A program made the position numbers and the translations under genes. From NCBI GenBank assembly GCA_026391125.1, contig JAPLEO010000076.1, positions 1-46,785 on the forward strand: a DNA stretch of 46,785 bases. The letters are read 5' to 3'. The notes beneath the pieces are model-generated. The model searched no databases, had not been told where the DNA came from, and saw only the letters and a program-made list of their open reading frames with translations. Shown here one piece after another: positions 8,017-17,672 of this stretch (position 1 is the stretch's first letter; the number at the start of each line of letters is the position of its first letter). This stretch comes from Bacteroidota bacterium (GTDB taxonomy: Bacteria > Bacteroidota > Bacteroidia > Chitinophagales > Chitinophagaceae).

Positions 8017-10602
8017 ATGGCAAAAAATCTACTGATCGTTGAGTCACCTGCAAAAGCTAAAACAATCGAAAAGATCCTAGGGTCTGATTTTGAGGTAAAA
8101 AGCTGTTTTGGCCATATTCGTGATCTGGAAAAAGACGATATGGGGATTGATGTTAATAACCATTATTTACCCAGATATAAGGTTCCAGAGGATAAAGAAA
8201 AAGTGGTAAGGGAACTAAAACAATTGGCTAAAAAATCAACAGAAGTTTGGCTTGCATCGGATGAGGACCGTGAAGGAGAAAGTATCAGTTGGCATTTGGC
8301 TGAAGTATTAGGCTTAGACCCCAAGACCACTAAAAGGATTGTTTTCCACGAGATCACAGCTCCAGCAATTAAAAAAGCAGTTGCAAACCCTCGAACCATC
8401 AATATGAATCTTGTAAATGCTCAGCAAGCCCGCCGGGTATTAGACAGATTGGTAGGATTTGAACTAAGCCCAGTTCTTTGGCGCAAAATAGGCATGCAAA
8501 GAAGCCTTAGTGCCGGAAGGGTTCAAAGTGTGGCCGTACGTTTAGTAGTTGAACGTGAAAGGGAGATCAATCAATTTGTAACAGAAAGTAGTTTTAAAAT
8601 AGAAGCAGATTTCACAGCGCTGGATTTGAATGGAAAACAGGTGAGCTTTAAAGCTGAAGGGCCTACCAAATTTGCAAAGGAAGAACAAGCCAGCAAATTC
8701 TTAGAGTCCTGCAAAAATGCGGCTTATACGGTTACTGATATCCAAGTCAAACCAACAAAAAGAACCCCTGCTGCCCCTTTTACAACTTCTACCTTACAGC
8801 AAGAAGCATCCCGTAAAATGGGTTATAGTGTAAGTAAGACCATGTTGATTGCGCAAAAATTATATGAAAGTGGTAAGATCACTTATATGCGTACAGATAG
8901 TATCAATTTAAGTGATACTGCTCTTGCTGATATTCAAAATGAGATCACCAACGCATTTGGGAAAAATTATCATCAACCAAGAAAATTCAAGAACAAGAAT
9001 GAATCTGCACAGGAGGCTCACGAAGCAATTCGACCTACCTACATGAATAATCATACTATCGCAGATGATGAAACAAGAAGGCTCTATGAATTGATCTGGA
9101 AGAGAACCATTGCTAGTCAGATGACCGATGCTGCTTTTGAAAAAACAACCGCGAGCATTGATATTAGCACCAACAAAGAGACACTTCATGCAAATGGAGA
9201 AGTGATGAAATTTGATGGTTTCTTGAAAGTATACTTAGAAAGTAAAGATGAAGAGGAAGAAGAAGATAGCGAGGGAATGTTACCCCAGCTTTCTGTTCAA
9301 CAAAAATTAGTATTAAAACAAATGAGTGCTACCGAGAAGTTTTCGCGTGCCTCAGCAAGATATACAGAAGCTTCCTTGGTTAAAAAGTTAGAAGAGCTTG
9401 GCATTGGCCGCCCTTCTACCTACGCCCCTACCATTACGACCATCATGAAACGTAATTATGTAGAAAAAAGAGATAAGGATGCCATTAAGAGAAGTTGTAT
9501 TGTTTATCGACTGTCTCCTTCCAATGAAATTGAGAAACAAATACTTTCAGAAAATACTGGTGCAGAAAAATCAAAATTATTCCCAACAGATTTAGGGATG
9601 GTAGTGACCGATTTCTTAAAGCAGCATTTTACTAAAGTGATGGATTTTGGCTTCACCGCTAAAATTGAACAAGAGTTCGATGAAATTGCAGATGGAAAAA
9701 TCGTGTGGAGCAATATGATCGATGGATTTTATAAACCCTTCCATTCAACTATCGAACATACCCTAGAAACAGCTGAAAGAGCAAAGGGTGAAAGAGAATT
9801 AGGAATTGATCCTGTAAGCGGCAAAAAAGTCATTGCCCGTATGGGACGATACGGTCCAATGGTTCAAATTGGAGATAGTAGCAATGAGGAGGAAAAGCCT
9901 CGTTTTGCCAAATTGAGTCAATCGCAAAGCATCGAGACCATTTCAATGGATGAAGCCATGCAATTGTTTGATCTTCCAAGAACGATCGGTGAATTTGAGG
10001 GTCAAGAATTGGTTGTGAATGTGGGAAGATTTGGTCCGTATATTAAACTCGGAGAACAATTTATTTCCATCCCCAAAGGAGAAGATTTATACACCATGGA
10101 TCTTGAACGAGCCATCCAACTGATCAATGATAAGCAGTTAGCAGATGCCCCCATTGGTTTCTTTGAAGAACTTCCAGTAACAAAAGGGAAAGGCAGATTT
10201 GGTCCGTTTATTAAGTGGAACGACCTCTATATCAATATTCCAAGAGCTTATAATTTCGATAGTTTAAGTCAGACCGACATCAATGAACTCATTGAGAAGA
10301 AGGTTGAAAAAGAAGCCAATAGATTTATCAGGCAATGGCCAGCAGAAAAGATTACCATTGAAAATGGACGCTGGGGTGCATTTATCCGCTTTCAAAAGAA
10401 GATGTTGAAATTGGGTAAGAAAGCTGATGGCTCTAAATTTACTGCTGAAGAACTAGCAATTGTTGAATTGGACGAGATCAAAAAAATGATCGAGGTACAA
10501 GTTCCTGGTGCATTTACCAAAAAGGCAAAAGCTCCAACGAAAAAAACACCTGCCAAGAAAGCAGCTAAAAAAGCAGTAAAAAAAGTAGCTAAAAAGAAAT
10601 AG
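8017..10602 (+). CDS. topA: DNA topoisomerase I (type IA)
   Basis: Type IA topoisomerase that relaxes negative supercoils. The start is taken at ATG 8017 (MAKNLLIVESPAKAKTIEK), which places the Toprim motif at the usual N-terminus. ATG 7999 and a TTG at 7909 are in frame but add poorly conserved residues. Toprim residues are E9 and the DEDREGE cluster at 82-88 (D82, D84, E86). The active-site tyrosine is Y290 in ITYMRTDS. After the core, from about residue 600, come several C-terminal Toprim repeat units with G-R-[FWY]-G-P motifs. No four-cysteine zinc fingers are seen. The last ~27 residues are a Lys/Ala/Pro-rich histone-like tail. The length is 861 residues. The stop lies 1 bp from the converging desaturase stop. 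Confidence 0.97.
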   Translation: MAKNLLIVESPAKAKTIEKILGSDFEVKSCFGHIRDLEKDDMGIDVNNHYLPRYKVPEDKEKVVRELKQLAKKSTEVWLASDEDREGESISWHLAEVLGLDPKTTKRIVFHEITAPAIKKAVANPRTINMNLVNAQQARRVLDRLVGFELSPVLWRKIGMQRSLSAGRVQSVAVRLVVEREREINQFVTESSFKIEADFTALDLNGKQVSFKAEGPTKFAKEEQASKFLESCKNAAYTVTDIQVKPTKRTPAAPFTTSTLQQEASRKMGYSVSKTMLIAQKLYESGKITYMRTDSINLSDTALADIQNEITNAFGKNYHQPRKFKNKNESAQEAHEAIRPTYMNNHTIADDETRRLYELIWKRTIASQMTDAAFEKTTASIDISTNKETLHANGEVMKFDGFLKVYLESKDEEEEEDSEGMLPQLSVQQKLVLKQMSATEKFSRASARYTEASLVKKLEELGIGRPSTYAPTITTIMKRNYVEKRDKDAIKRSCIVYRLSPSNEIEKQILSENTGAEKSKLFPTDLGMVVTDFLKQHFTKVMDFGFTAKIEQEFDEIADGKIVWSNMIDGFYKPFHSTIEHTLETAERAKGERELGIDPVSGKKVIARMGRYGPMVQIGDSSNEEEKPRFAKLSQSQSIETISMDEAMQLFDLPRTIGEFEGQELVVNVGRFGPYIKLGEQFISIPKGEDLYTMDLERAIQLINDKQLADAPIGFFEELPVTKGKGRFGPFIKWNDLYINIPRAYNFDSLSQTDINELIEKKVEKEANRFIRQWPAEKITIENGRWGAFIRFQKKMLKLGKKADGSKFTAEELAIVELDEIKKMIEVQVPGAFTKKAKAPTKKTPAKKAAKKAVKKVAKKK

Positions 10603-10603
10603 T

Positions 10604-11680
10604 CTAAGCCCTACCCATTTCTCTTAAGAAACGAACGTGTGCAAGCACAGCCCTTCTCATGGTAGGGTACTCAATGTATTGCAACTTGTATTCCGCACAA
10701 ACATTACGCACTATTTTGCTTATAGCAGGATAATGCACATGTGAGATCTTAGGGAATAAATGGTGTTCGATCTGAAAATTCAAACCTCCCACTAGCCAGC
10801 TTACTAATTTATTTCGAGTAGCAAAATTTGCAGTTGTTTTTATTTGATGGGCCGCAAATTCATCAGGTAATTTATGAGATTCAATATCTGCAATAGGAAA
10901 AGCAGTCTGCTCAACAGTATGTGCCAATTGGAATACAATACTTAGAACGAATCCAGCCACTGCACTCATAATGCTGAACCCTACTAACCAAGATAACCAA
11001 CCAACAGCATAGATTGGGATCACAATAAAGAATGCTGCATGATATACTTTAACTCCCCAAAATTCGACATGATCACCAATGTTCATTTTCTTTAACGGCA
11101 CATTCCCAATTTTTCTAGAGAAGTACTTTTTATAATCAGTAAAGAAGATCCAGAAAATGTATAGAAACATATACAAAAACCAGAAATAGTAATGCTGGAA
11201 TTTGTGCATTTTTAATCGCTTCTGTGTTGGTGCCATGCGCATCAATACTCCAATTTCTATATCATCATCTACCCCATCGATATTGGTAAAACTATGGTGG
11301 ATCATATTGTGCTTCATGTTCCACATAAAATGATTGGCGCCTAATAAACTAATGGAAGATGCCGCAATTCTATTGATCCATTTATTGGTACTGAAGCTAC
11401 CATGACTTCCATCATGCATCACATTAAAGCCAATTCCTGCCACTAATCCACCTAGAATGATGGATTCAAAAACCCCGATATACCACACCGGTGTCCAAAC
11501 CATTAATTGGATATAAAGCAATATAAACGCGATCACCATTAAGATGGCTTTAGTAAATAGCTTAGTTGTACCAGTTGAAACAATACCCCGTTCATCGAAA
11601 TATGCCTGAACACGTTTCTTTAATTCTGCATGAAGCGAATTGTTCACTACGGGAAACTTAGGTATAGCAAATTCAGGCAT
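10604..11680 (-). CDS. Membrane fatty acid (acyl-lipid/acyl-CoA) desaturase
   Basis: Membrane di-iron desaturase of 358 residues. The three His boxes are HDGSH at 89-93, HNMIHH at 124-129 and QIEHH at 303-307. Replacement of the first His of box 3 by Gln is the hallmark of front-end desaturases, but here there is no N-terminal cytochrome b5 domain. Several hydrophobic segments lie between boxes 1-2 and 3. The start is ATG 11680 (MPEFAIPKFP); the longer frame to 11707 adds an odd hydrophobic stretch. It probably introduces a double bond into membrane acyl chains; regioselectivity cannot be read. Transcribed toward topA, tail to tail. Confidence 0.93.
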   Translation of the reverse strand: MPEFAIPKFPVVNNSLHAELKKRVQAYFDERGIVSTGTTKLFTKAILMVIAFILLYIQLMVWTPVWYIGVFESIILGGLVAGIGFNVMHDGSHGSFSTNKWINRIAASSISLLGANHFMWNMKHNMIHHSFTNIDGVDDDIEIGVLMRMAPTQKRLKMHKFQHYYFWFLYMFLYIFWIFFTDYKKYFSRKIGNVPLKKMNIGDHVEFWGVKVYHAAFFIVIPIYAVGWLSWLVGFSIMSAVAGFVLSIVFQLAHTVEQTAFPIADIESHKLPDEFAAHQIKTTANFATRNKLVSWLVGGLNFQIEHHLFPKISHVHYPAISKIVRNVCAEYKLQYIEYPTMRRAVLAHVRFLREMGRA

Positions 11681-11929
11681 AAAAAGCTTTATTATGATAA
11701 GCTCCAAAAGTAAACCTTCTACTAATATCCACTTGTTAAAATTAGAATTTAGGGTCGGCAGAAGCCTCTAACGAAAGAATATAAGAATTAGTATGTGCAT
11801 TTTCAGTGATATTTCCACAAGCTTGGGATAACTTCTTTGCAATCATTCAGTTAAAAATTATTTAGTTTGATATAGAATAATCACAGATAATGGTTCTTTT
11901 CTATTGCTGTTATTTTCAATTTGATCCAT

Positions 11930-12799
11930 ATGCAAGCAACCAAAGAAATTACCGCTTTATTTACCTTAATAGACGATCCTGATGAAGAAGTCTATTATAC
12001 GGTTTCGGAAAAAATTGTTGCTTATGGTAAAGCAATCATCCCCAACTTAGAACATCTCTGGGAAACAACTCTGAACGATGCCATTCAAGAGCGAATAGAA
12101 ATGATCATTCATCGATTGCATTATTGCGACCTTACAAATGATATTATTGAATGGAGAGACAGTGCTTATAACGACCTTTTATTTGGTGCCCTACTTGTGG
12201 CTAAATTCCAATACCCAGATTTGCAGAGTACACCTGTTTTGCAGGATATAGAAAAGTTGAGAAGAAATGTATGGTTGGAACTAAATAATTTTTTAACACC
12301 GTTGGAACAGGCGAATGTTTTATCCAGTATTCTTTATAAATATTTTCGATTAAAAGGTGTTGAAATAAATCATGAATGTCCTGATGATTTTTGTATCCAA
12401 AAAGTACTGGCTGCAAAAAAAGGTAATGCTATAACGAATGGGATCATCTATCAGGTAATGTGTGAGCAATTAGACATCAATGCAAGGGTTATTAATATCC
12501 CCAAGCAATGTATCATTGCTTTTTTTCAATCAGACTATGACCCAGGCACACAAATGGGAAATCCACAAGATTTTATACAGTTTTATATTGATAGTACAAC
12601 TGGACAAGCCTTTTCGCATAAGGATATCGAAACTTATTTTACAAAAATTGGCCAAGAACCTAAAGCCAGTTATTTCAAGCCATTATCCCACAAACAGATT
12701 ATCCAGTTGTTAATCAAGGAAACTGCGAAATGTTTTGTAAGTCCGTTAAACGATTATAAGAAAAAAGAATTAATAGCTTTATCTGATTTATTGGATTAG
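11930..12799 (+). CDS. SirB1-like transglutaminase-fold protein
   Basis: 289-residue cytosolic protein. The N-terminal ~90 residues are helical and repeat-like (DDPDEEVYYTVSEKI resembles a HEAT-type helix pair). After this comes a Transglut_core2 region: PLEQANVLSSILYKYFRLKG, then NAITNGIIYQVMCEQLDINA and NPQDFIQFYIDS. This is the SirB1 architecture. The usual transglutaminase Cys is not in an obvious position (NAITNGIIY where SirB1 members have a Ser/Cys region), so it may be non-catalytic. The start is ATG 11930; a TTG three codons earlier is in frame but needless. The 249-bp region before it (11681-11929) shows no other gene. Confidence 0.75.
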   Translation: MQATKEITALFTLIDDPDEEVYYTVSEKIVAYGKAIIPNLEHLWETTLNDAIQERIEMIIHRLHYCDLTNDIIEWRDSAYNDLLFGALLVAKFQYPDLQSTPVLQDIEKLRRNVWLELNNFLTPLEQANVLSSILYKYFRLKGVEINHECPDDFCIQKVLAAKKGNAITNGIIYQVMCEQLDINARVINIPKQCIIAFFQSDYDPGTQMGNPQDFIQFYIDSTTGQAFSHKDIETYFTKIGQEPKASYFKPLSHKQIIQLLIKETAKCFVSPLNDYKKKELIALSDLLD

Positions 12800-12834
12800 C
12801 TATATTTAAACAAGGAATAACCTTTTATAAACCG

Positions 12835-13332
12835 ATGAGCGAATTGCATTTTACCTACTATGAAAGTCCCATTGGTCTATTAAAGATTGGTGGAACAGAT
12901 CAATACATCGGTGAGTTGAGTTTTGTAGACGAATCAGATCAGATGGAACATGGAGAGCCAGGCATTACTGAAGTGATGCACCAATGTACCGAGGAGCTGA
13001 TCGAATACTTTCACGGCACAAGGAAAAATTTTACGATCCCTGTTCATCAGGATGGCACTGATTTTCAAAGAAGGGTTTGGAATGAACTATTAGGAATTCC
13101 CTTTGGCAGAACCATTAGTTATATGGATTTGGCCAAGAAATTAGGTGACCCTAAAGTAATTCGTGCAGCTGCTAGTACTAATGGAAAAAATAAGATAGCG
13201 ATTATTGTACCCTGTCATCGGGTAATTGGAAGCGATCGGTCGCTAACTGGCTATTCTGGAGGTATGTGGCGAAAAAAATGGCTGCTCCAACAAGAATTCA
13301 AAGTCGCACACGGCGTTCAAACACTTTTTTAG
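12835..13332 (+). CDS. ogt: Methylated-DNA-[protein]-cysteine S-methyltransferase
   Basis: 165-residue suicide DNA repair protein that removes alkyl groups from O6-methylguanine. The active site is PCHRV at 126-130, with acceptor C127. It is preceded by the DNA-binding helix-turn-helix region around GRTISYMDLAKKLGDPK and AAASTNGKN, and the N-terminal ribonuclease-like domain is present (TYYESPIGLLKIGG). No Ada N-terminal domain, so it is the simple Ogt/MGMT type. It follows the SirB1-like gene by 35 bp and may share its transcript. Confidence 0.96.
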   Translation: MSELHFTYYESPIGLLKIGGTDQYIGELSFVDESDQMEHGEPGITEVMHQCTEELIEYFHGTRKNFTIPVHQDGTDFQRRVWNELLGIPFGRTISYMDLAKKLGDPKVIRAAASTNGKNKIAIIVPCHRVIGSDRSLTGYSGGMWRKKWLLQQEFKVAHGVQTLF

Positions 13333-13455
13333 TAATCTTCTCCAGCATTTAATACCAACCTAAGAGCGCTAAACTTAACATTTTCCTAAATCTATTGGTG
13401 AAGGCATAGGATATCAGTTGGTTTACGCAAATTTGTATTGACCGAATTAATCAGA

Positions 13456-15144
13456 ATGAAAAGACTTTCGATTGTTGTAGCCCTTTTTTGCATTTCGTTT
13501 ATCTCACAAACCCTATCGGCACAAGATGCCCCAAAGGGATGGCATTTATTAGATCAAATAGATGATCACTACTATGGTATTAGTTTAGAAAAAGCCTATC
13601 GTTTTTTAAAAGAACATAACAAACAATCAAAGCCAGTTATTGTAGCTGTATTAGATTCTGGTGTTGATACTGCGCATGAAGATCTGAAAGATATTTTATG
13701 GACAAACCCAAAAGAAATTCCTGGTAATGGTATTGATGATGATGGCAATGGTTATATCGATGATATTCATGGATGGAATTTCTTAGGAGGCAAGGACGGT
13801 AAGAATATTAAAAGAAATTCTGACGAAAGATCTAGGGTTTACCATCGATTTAAATCTCAATTTTTGGGGAAGGCAATTGATACAACCACCCTCAGTTACG
13901 AAGAAAAATATCATTATACCCTTTGGAAGAAAGCAGCTGCTGAAATGAATTTCAGTGAGGAAGAGCAAACGGAATTGATGTACGTTGAGATCACGGCAAA
14001 AGCCATCAAGCGTCATGATAAAATACTCCGCAAGGAATTAGGACAAGAAGAATATACGGTAGAAATGCTTGAGAAATTTGAGCCAAATACGAGGGCTGGT
14101 AAAGAAGCTAAACTTGGCTACTTAACCTGTATGAAAATATTAGGTATCGAAAGGGAAGAAACGAATATCAGTACCATCGAGCAATTGGATGAATATATAG
14201 ATGGAAAGAAATCGGCTTATGAATCGAAAGATAAAGAGCCAATTGATTATAGAGCAGAAACAATCAAGGATAATTATTTTGACATTAACGACAATCATTA
14301 TGGCAATAATGATATAATGGGACCAAATTCGATGCATGGTACGCATGTAACGGGCATTATTGCAGCTAAGCGAAATAATGGAATTGGTATGGATGGTGTG
14401 GCAGATAATGTGCAGGTGATGATGGTTAGAGTAGTTCCAGATGGTGATGAATATGATAAAGATGTGGCACTAGGAATCTTTTATGCTGTTAATAATGGCG
14501 CCAAAGTCATCAATATGAGTTTTGGAAAATCATTCTCTCCTGAAAAAGCATGGGTTGACAGTGCATTGAGGTATGCAGCTTCAAAAGATGTTTTAATTAT
14601 TCACGCTTCAGGTAATGATGGAATTAATAATGATGATAAGGAAAATTATCCGAGCTCCTATTCTGAAAAATCAAAAACAACGATCGAAAACTTTATGAAT
14701 ATTGGCGCAAGTAGTGACCCGAAAATTTCAGGTACGCTTGCAGCTGACTTTAGTAATTATGGTAAACAAAGTGTGGATGTATTTGCGCCTGGCGTTAAAA
14801 TTTATTCTACCCTTCCTGGTAAAAATAAATATGGGAATTTAAAAGGGACAAGTATGTCGGCACCCATTGTAACCGGACTTGCCGCAATGATTCGTTCTTA
14901 TTATCCAGATCTTTCAGCGATACAAGTCCGCAAAATCATTGAAAATTCGGTAGTCAAGCCAGATTCAACGATCGCGAATATTAAACCAGGTCCACAACCA
15001 ACTACAGTTCCTTTTGCTTCATTGAGTAAAACTGGAGGAATCGTGAATGCTTATTATGCTGTTTCAGAAGCAGAACTTACGAAGCCTTTAATACTTAAAG
15101 AAGCTACTAAAGGAAATTCTAAATCATCAAAATCAAAAAACTAA
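13456..15144 (+). CDS. S8 family serine peptidase (subtilase), exported
   Basis: 562-residue exported subtilase. The signal peptide (about residues 1-22) ends SAQ. The catalytic triad is D67 (AVLDSGVD), H294 (MHGTHVTG) and S466 (GTSMSAP), with oxyanion N387 (ASGNDG). The Asp-to-His distance is about 227 residues, several-fold the usual spacing. It is filled by a charged helical insert (about 120-275) typical of Bacteroidota subtilases. No C-terminal secretion domain is seen; the protein ends in a Ser/Lys tail. The start is ATG 13456 (MKRLSIVV); a TTG at 13438 is in frame. Its stop overlaps the DinB gene start by one base (TAATG), indicating coupling. Confidence 0.93.
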   Translation: MKRLSIVVALFCISFISQTLSAQDAPKGWHLLDQIDDHYYGISLEKAYRFLKEHNKQSKPVIVAVLDSGVDTAHEDLKDILWTNPKEIPGNGIDDDGNGYIDDIHGWNFLGGKDGKNIKRNSDERSRVYHRFKSQFLGKAIDTTTLSYEEKYHYTLWKKAAAEMNFSEEEQTELMYVEITAKAIKRHDKILRKELGQEEYTVEMLEKFEPNTRAGKEAKLGYLTCMKILGIEREETNISTIEQLDEYIDGKKSAYESKDKEPIDYRAETIKDNYFDINDNHYGNNDIMGPNSMHGTHVTGIIAAKRNNGIGMDGVADNVQVMMVRVVPDGDEYDKDVALGIFYAVNNGAKVINMSFGKSFSPEKAWVDSALRYAASKDVLIIHASGNDGINNDDKENYPSSYSEKSKTTIENFMNIGASSDPKISGTLAADFSNYGKQSVDVFAPGVKIYSTLPGKNKYGNLKGTSMSAPIVTGLAAMIRSYYPDLSAIQVRKIIENSVVKPDSTIANIKPGPQPTTVPFASLSKTGGIVNAYYAVSEAELTKPLILKEATKGNSKSSKSKN

Positions 15145-15659
15145 TGTCAAGACCATTAAAGGATGAATGTGGAAATTTTTATCAGGGATATCTTGATGCA
15201 GCAACAGGCAATTCGGTTGAAGAACTTTTAAGCATACATCCTGAAACTATCAAAAAAGGGATTTTAGAAATCCCAAATGAAAAAGCAGATTATAGTTATG
15301 GACCAGGAAAATGGACCATCAAGCAAATGTTGCAACACATGATCGATACGGAACGTGTCTTTAGTTATCGTGCATTAAGAATATCTAGAAATGACGCAAC
15401 ACCGATGGCAGGATTTGATGAGAACCAATATGCAGATCATGCACCAGTAGCGCATCGATCTATTGAAGAGTTGAAAAAAGAACTTTTATTACTAAGAGAA
15501 GCATCTGATCTAATGATTGGAAGCTTTAGTGAGGCTCAGTTAAATAATCGTGGTATTGCAAGTAATGCTTCTATTACTTTGAGAGCCGTGTGCTTTATCA
15601 TTTATGGACATAATCTACATCACTTAAGAATTTTGAAAGAACGATACATTGTAAAGTGA
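15144..15659 (+). CDS. DinB family protein
   Basis: 171-residue four-helix DinB/YfiT-like protein. The likely metal-binding His triad is H65 (LQHMID), H156 and H160 (YGHNLHH). Members are metal-dependent and many act in thiol or small-molecule metabolism; a specific role cannot be assigned. PGKWTIKQMLQHMIDTERVF is the typical first half. The start overlaps the subtilase stop by one base, so translation is likely coupled. A bidirectional terminator follows at 15711-15747. Confidence 0.9.
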   Translation: MSRPLKDECGNFYQGYLDAATGNSVEELLSIHPETIKKGILEIPNEKADYSYGPGKWTIKQMLQHMIDTERVFSYRALRISRNDATPMAGFDENQYADHAPVAHRSIEELKKELLLLREASDLMIGSFSEAQLNNRGIASNASITLRAVCFIIYGHNLHHLRILKERYIVK

Positions 15660-15710
15660 AAAGATAAAAGTGAAGAGTGAAAAATGGACGATGTAGGTTG
15701 TTCCATAAAT

Positions 15711-15747
15711 AAAAAAGCCGTCCCGAAAATTCGAGACGGCTTTTTTT
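15711..15747. terminator. Bidirectional intrinsic terminator
   Basis: GCCGTC (15717-15722) pairs with GACGGC (15735-15740); one C/A mismatch is followed by CGAA/TTCG and a 2-nt loop. A-run 15711-15716 and T-run 15741-15747 flank it, so it can stop transcription from both the DinB side and the YceI side. Confidence 0.93.
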
Positions 15748-15757
15748 GGGGGAATTA

Positions 15758-16333
15758 TTATTTTGTTCCGAAAATATGAATCGCTAATTGAACGTCATTA
15801 GAAACCATTCCAATACCATAGTTCACACCTAATAAAGTTCTGTCGATGCTTAAGAAAGCCTGAGCAAAGAATCCTTTATCATCAGCGCTACGAATGTTTG
15901 CAACAAATTTAACTGGCACTACTGCGCCTTTAATAGTTAAAGTTCCAGTAACATCAGCAGATTGAGCACTAGTATAGTTTACTGAAGTAATTTCAAAACT
16001 TGCTTCTGCAAATTTAGCTACATCAAAAAAGTCTGGGCTTTTCAAGTGACCAGTTAAACGGTCTCCACCATTTGCATCAGTTACTTTAACACCTGCAAGA
16101 TCAATAACAAATTTCCCGCCTTTTAATTTACCGCCATCAACTGATACAGAACCAGATTTGATAGGGAAAATTCCGGTATGGAAATCACCTTTTTTAGATC
16201 CAATCCAATCAACACGGCTCTTTTCAGCATTTACCGTGTAATTAACAACATCTTTTTTTGCGTCTTTTGTTTCAAAAGAAGATAAACCCAAAATCAGGGC
16301 AAAACCTGTGATCACTACGATCGCTTTTTTCAT
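15758..16333 (-). CDS. YceI family protein
   Basis: 191-residue exported YceI-like lipocalin-fold protein. The N-terminal hydrophobic segment (residues 3-22, ending LSSFETKD) looks like a signal sequence. The core has the YceI pattern VDWIGSKKGDFHTGIFPIKSG, a GDRLTGHLKSPDFFDV block and a final DVQLAIHIFG. The family binds isoprenoid-type lipids in the periplasm; the ligand here is unknown. It has its own -7 element (16358-16365) and ends at the bidirectional terminator. Confidence 0.93.
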   Translation of the reverse strand: MKKAIVVITGFALILGLSSFETKDAKKDVVNYTVNAEKSRVDWIGSKKGDFHTGIFPIKSGSVSVDGGKLKGGKFVIDLAGVKVTDANGGDRLTGHLKSPDFFDVAKFAEASFEITSVNYTSAQSADVTGTLTIKGAVVPVKFVANIRSADDKGFFAQAFLSIDRTLLGVNYGIGMVSNDVQLAIHIFGTK

Positions 16334-16357
16334 ATATATTATTTTTTAAATAGAATA

Positions 16358-16365
16358 CAAATTTA
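16358..16365 (-). promoter_or_regulatory. Possible -7 promoter element for the YceI gene
   Basis: On the minus strand this is TAAATTTG (perfect TAnnTTTG), 24 bp upstream of the YceI start. The nearest TTG upstream gives a spacer shorter than the normal 19-21 bp, so the -33 is not convincing. Confidence 0.4.
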
Positions 16366-16448
16366 TGATAATTAATGTTACAACATTGATAAATGTTCTA
16401 TTAAAATTATAGACTGGTTTCGCCTATCTTCGCAAAAATTTTTACAGT

Positions 16449-17660
16449 ATGAACCTGCATGAGTATCAGTCAAAGGAATTGCTAAAAAAATACAACGTTC
16501 CTGTTCAAGAAGGTATCGCCGTTGATACCGTTATGGCAGCTGAAGAAGCATACCGCCAAATTAAAACCCAAACCAATAATAATTTTGCGGTTGTTAAGGC
16601 CCAAATTCATGCTGGTGGTCGTGGAAAAGGAAAAATTGTAGGTAGCGAACAACGTGGTGTTGCTGTTGGAAAAAGCTTGGAAGATATCAGCAATATTGCT
16701 AAAAATATTCTTGGAGGTACTTTAGTAACGATCCAAACTGGTCCAGCAGGTAAAAAGGTCAACAAAATTTTAATAGCTCAGGACGTTTATTATCCTGGTC
16801 CGAATGATACCAAAGAATTTTATCTCTCTATCCTACTAGACCGTGCGAAAGGTCAGAATGTAATTATGTACAGCACCGAGGGCGGTATGGACATTGAAGA
16901 AGTTGCACATAAAACCCCAGAAAAAATTCACAAAGAATGGGTATTCCCAGGTGGTGGATTACAGGGTTTTCAGGCACGTAAAATCGCCTTTAACTTAGGA
17001 TTAAGCGGTGAAGCTTTCAAGAATTGCGTAAAGTTTGTAACCAATCTTTACAACGCCTATATTGGTGTAGATGCCAGCATGCTTGAGATCAATCCATTAT
17101 TTAAAACCAGTGATGAAAAAATCATTGCGGTTGACTGTAAATTAAATTTAGACGACAACGCTTTAATGCGTCATCCTGATATTGCTGCCCTGAGAGATGT
17201 TACTGAAGAAGATCCAACTGAAGTTGAAGCTGGTCAGTTTAACCTGAACTTCGTTAAGTTAGACGGAAACGTGGGTTGCATGGTTAACGGTGCAGGCTTA
17301 GCAATGGCTACTATGGATATGATCAAATTAAGTGGCGGTGAACCTGCCAATTTCTTGGACGTAGGTGGTACTGCCAATGCACAAACTGTTGAAGCTGGAT
17401 TTAGAATTATTATGAAGGATCCAAATGTAAAAGCGATCTTGATCAATATCTTCGGAGGTATCGTACGTTGCGATCGTGTTGCTGCAGGAGTTATTGAAGC
17501 TTTTAATAAACTTGGAAATATTGAAATTCCAATCATTGTTCGTTTACAGGGAACAAATGCAGTGGAAGCAAAAAAATTAATTGATGAAAGTGGATTAAAA
17601 GTTCAATCAGCAATTCAACTTAGCGAAGCAGCAGAATTAGTTAAAAAAGCTGTTGCATAA
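16449..17660 (+). CDS. sucC: Succinyl-CoA synthetase (ADP-forming) subunit beta
   Basis: 403-residue TCA cycle enzyme subunit that couples succinyl-CoA cleavage to nucleotide triphosphate formation, working with SucD. The N-terminal ATP-grasp domain begins MNLHEYQSKELLKKYNVPV and holds KAQIHAGGRGKG. The C-terminal CoA-ligase domain has DVGGTANAQTVEAGFRII and INIFGGIVRCDRVA. Residues 384-403 end in SEAAELVKKAVA. Length is typical. sucD is not beside it. Two hairpins close the transcript, and a TATCTTCG (one mismatch from TAnnTTTG) lies at 16425-16432. Confidence 0.98.
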   Translation: MNLHEYQSKELLKKYNVPVQEGIAVDTVMAAEEAYRQIKTQTNNNFAVVKAQIHAGGRGKGKIVGSEQRGVAVGKSLEDISNIAKNILGGTLVTIQTGPAGKKVNKILIAQDVYYPGPNDTKEFYLSILLDRAKGQNVIMYSTEGGMDIEEVAHKTPEKIHKEWVFPGGGLQGFQARKIAFNLGLSGEAFKNCVKFVTNLYNAYIGVDASMLEINPLFKTSDEKIIAVDCKLNLDDNALMRHPDIAALRDVTEEDPTEVEAGQFNLNFVKLDGNVGCMVNGAGLAMATMDMIKLSGGEPANFLDVGGTANAQTVEAGFRIIMKDPNVKAILINIFGGIVRCDRVAAGVIEAFNKLGNIEIPIIVRLQGTNAVEAKKLIDESGLKVQSAIQLSEAAELVKKAVA

Positions 17661-17672
17661 TCGATATAATTA

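Noticed and set aside
17234..17536. A 100-codon open frame antisense to sucC
   Set aside because: Antisense to a highly conserved gene; explained by codon bias of sucC.
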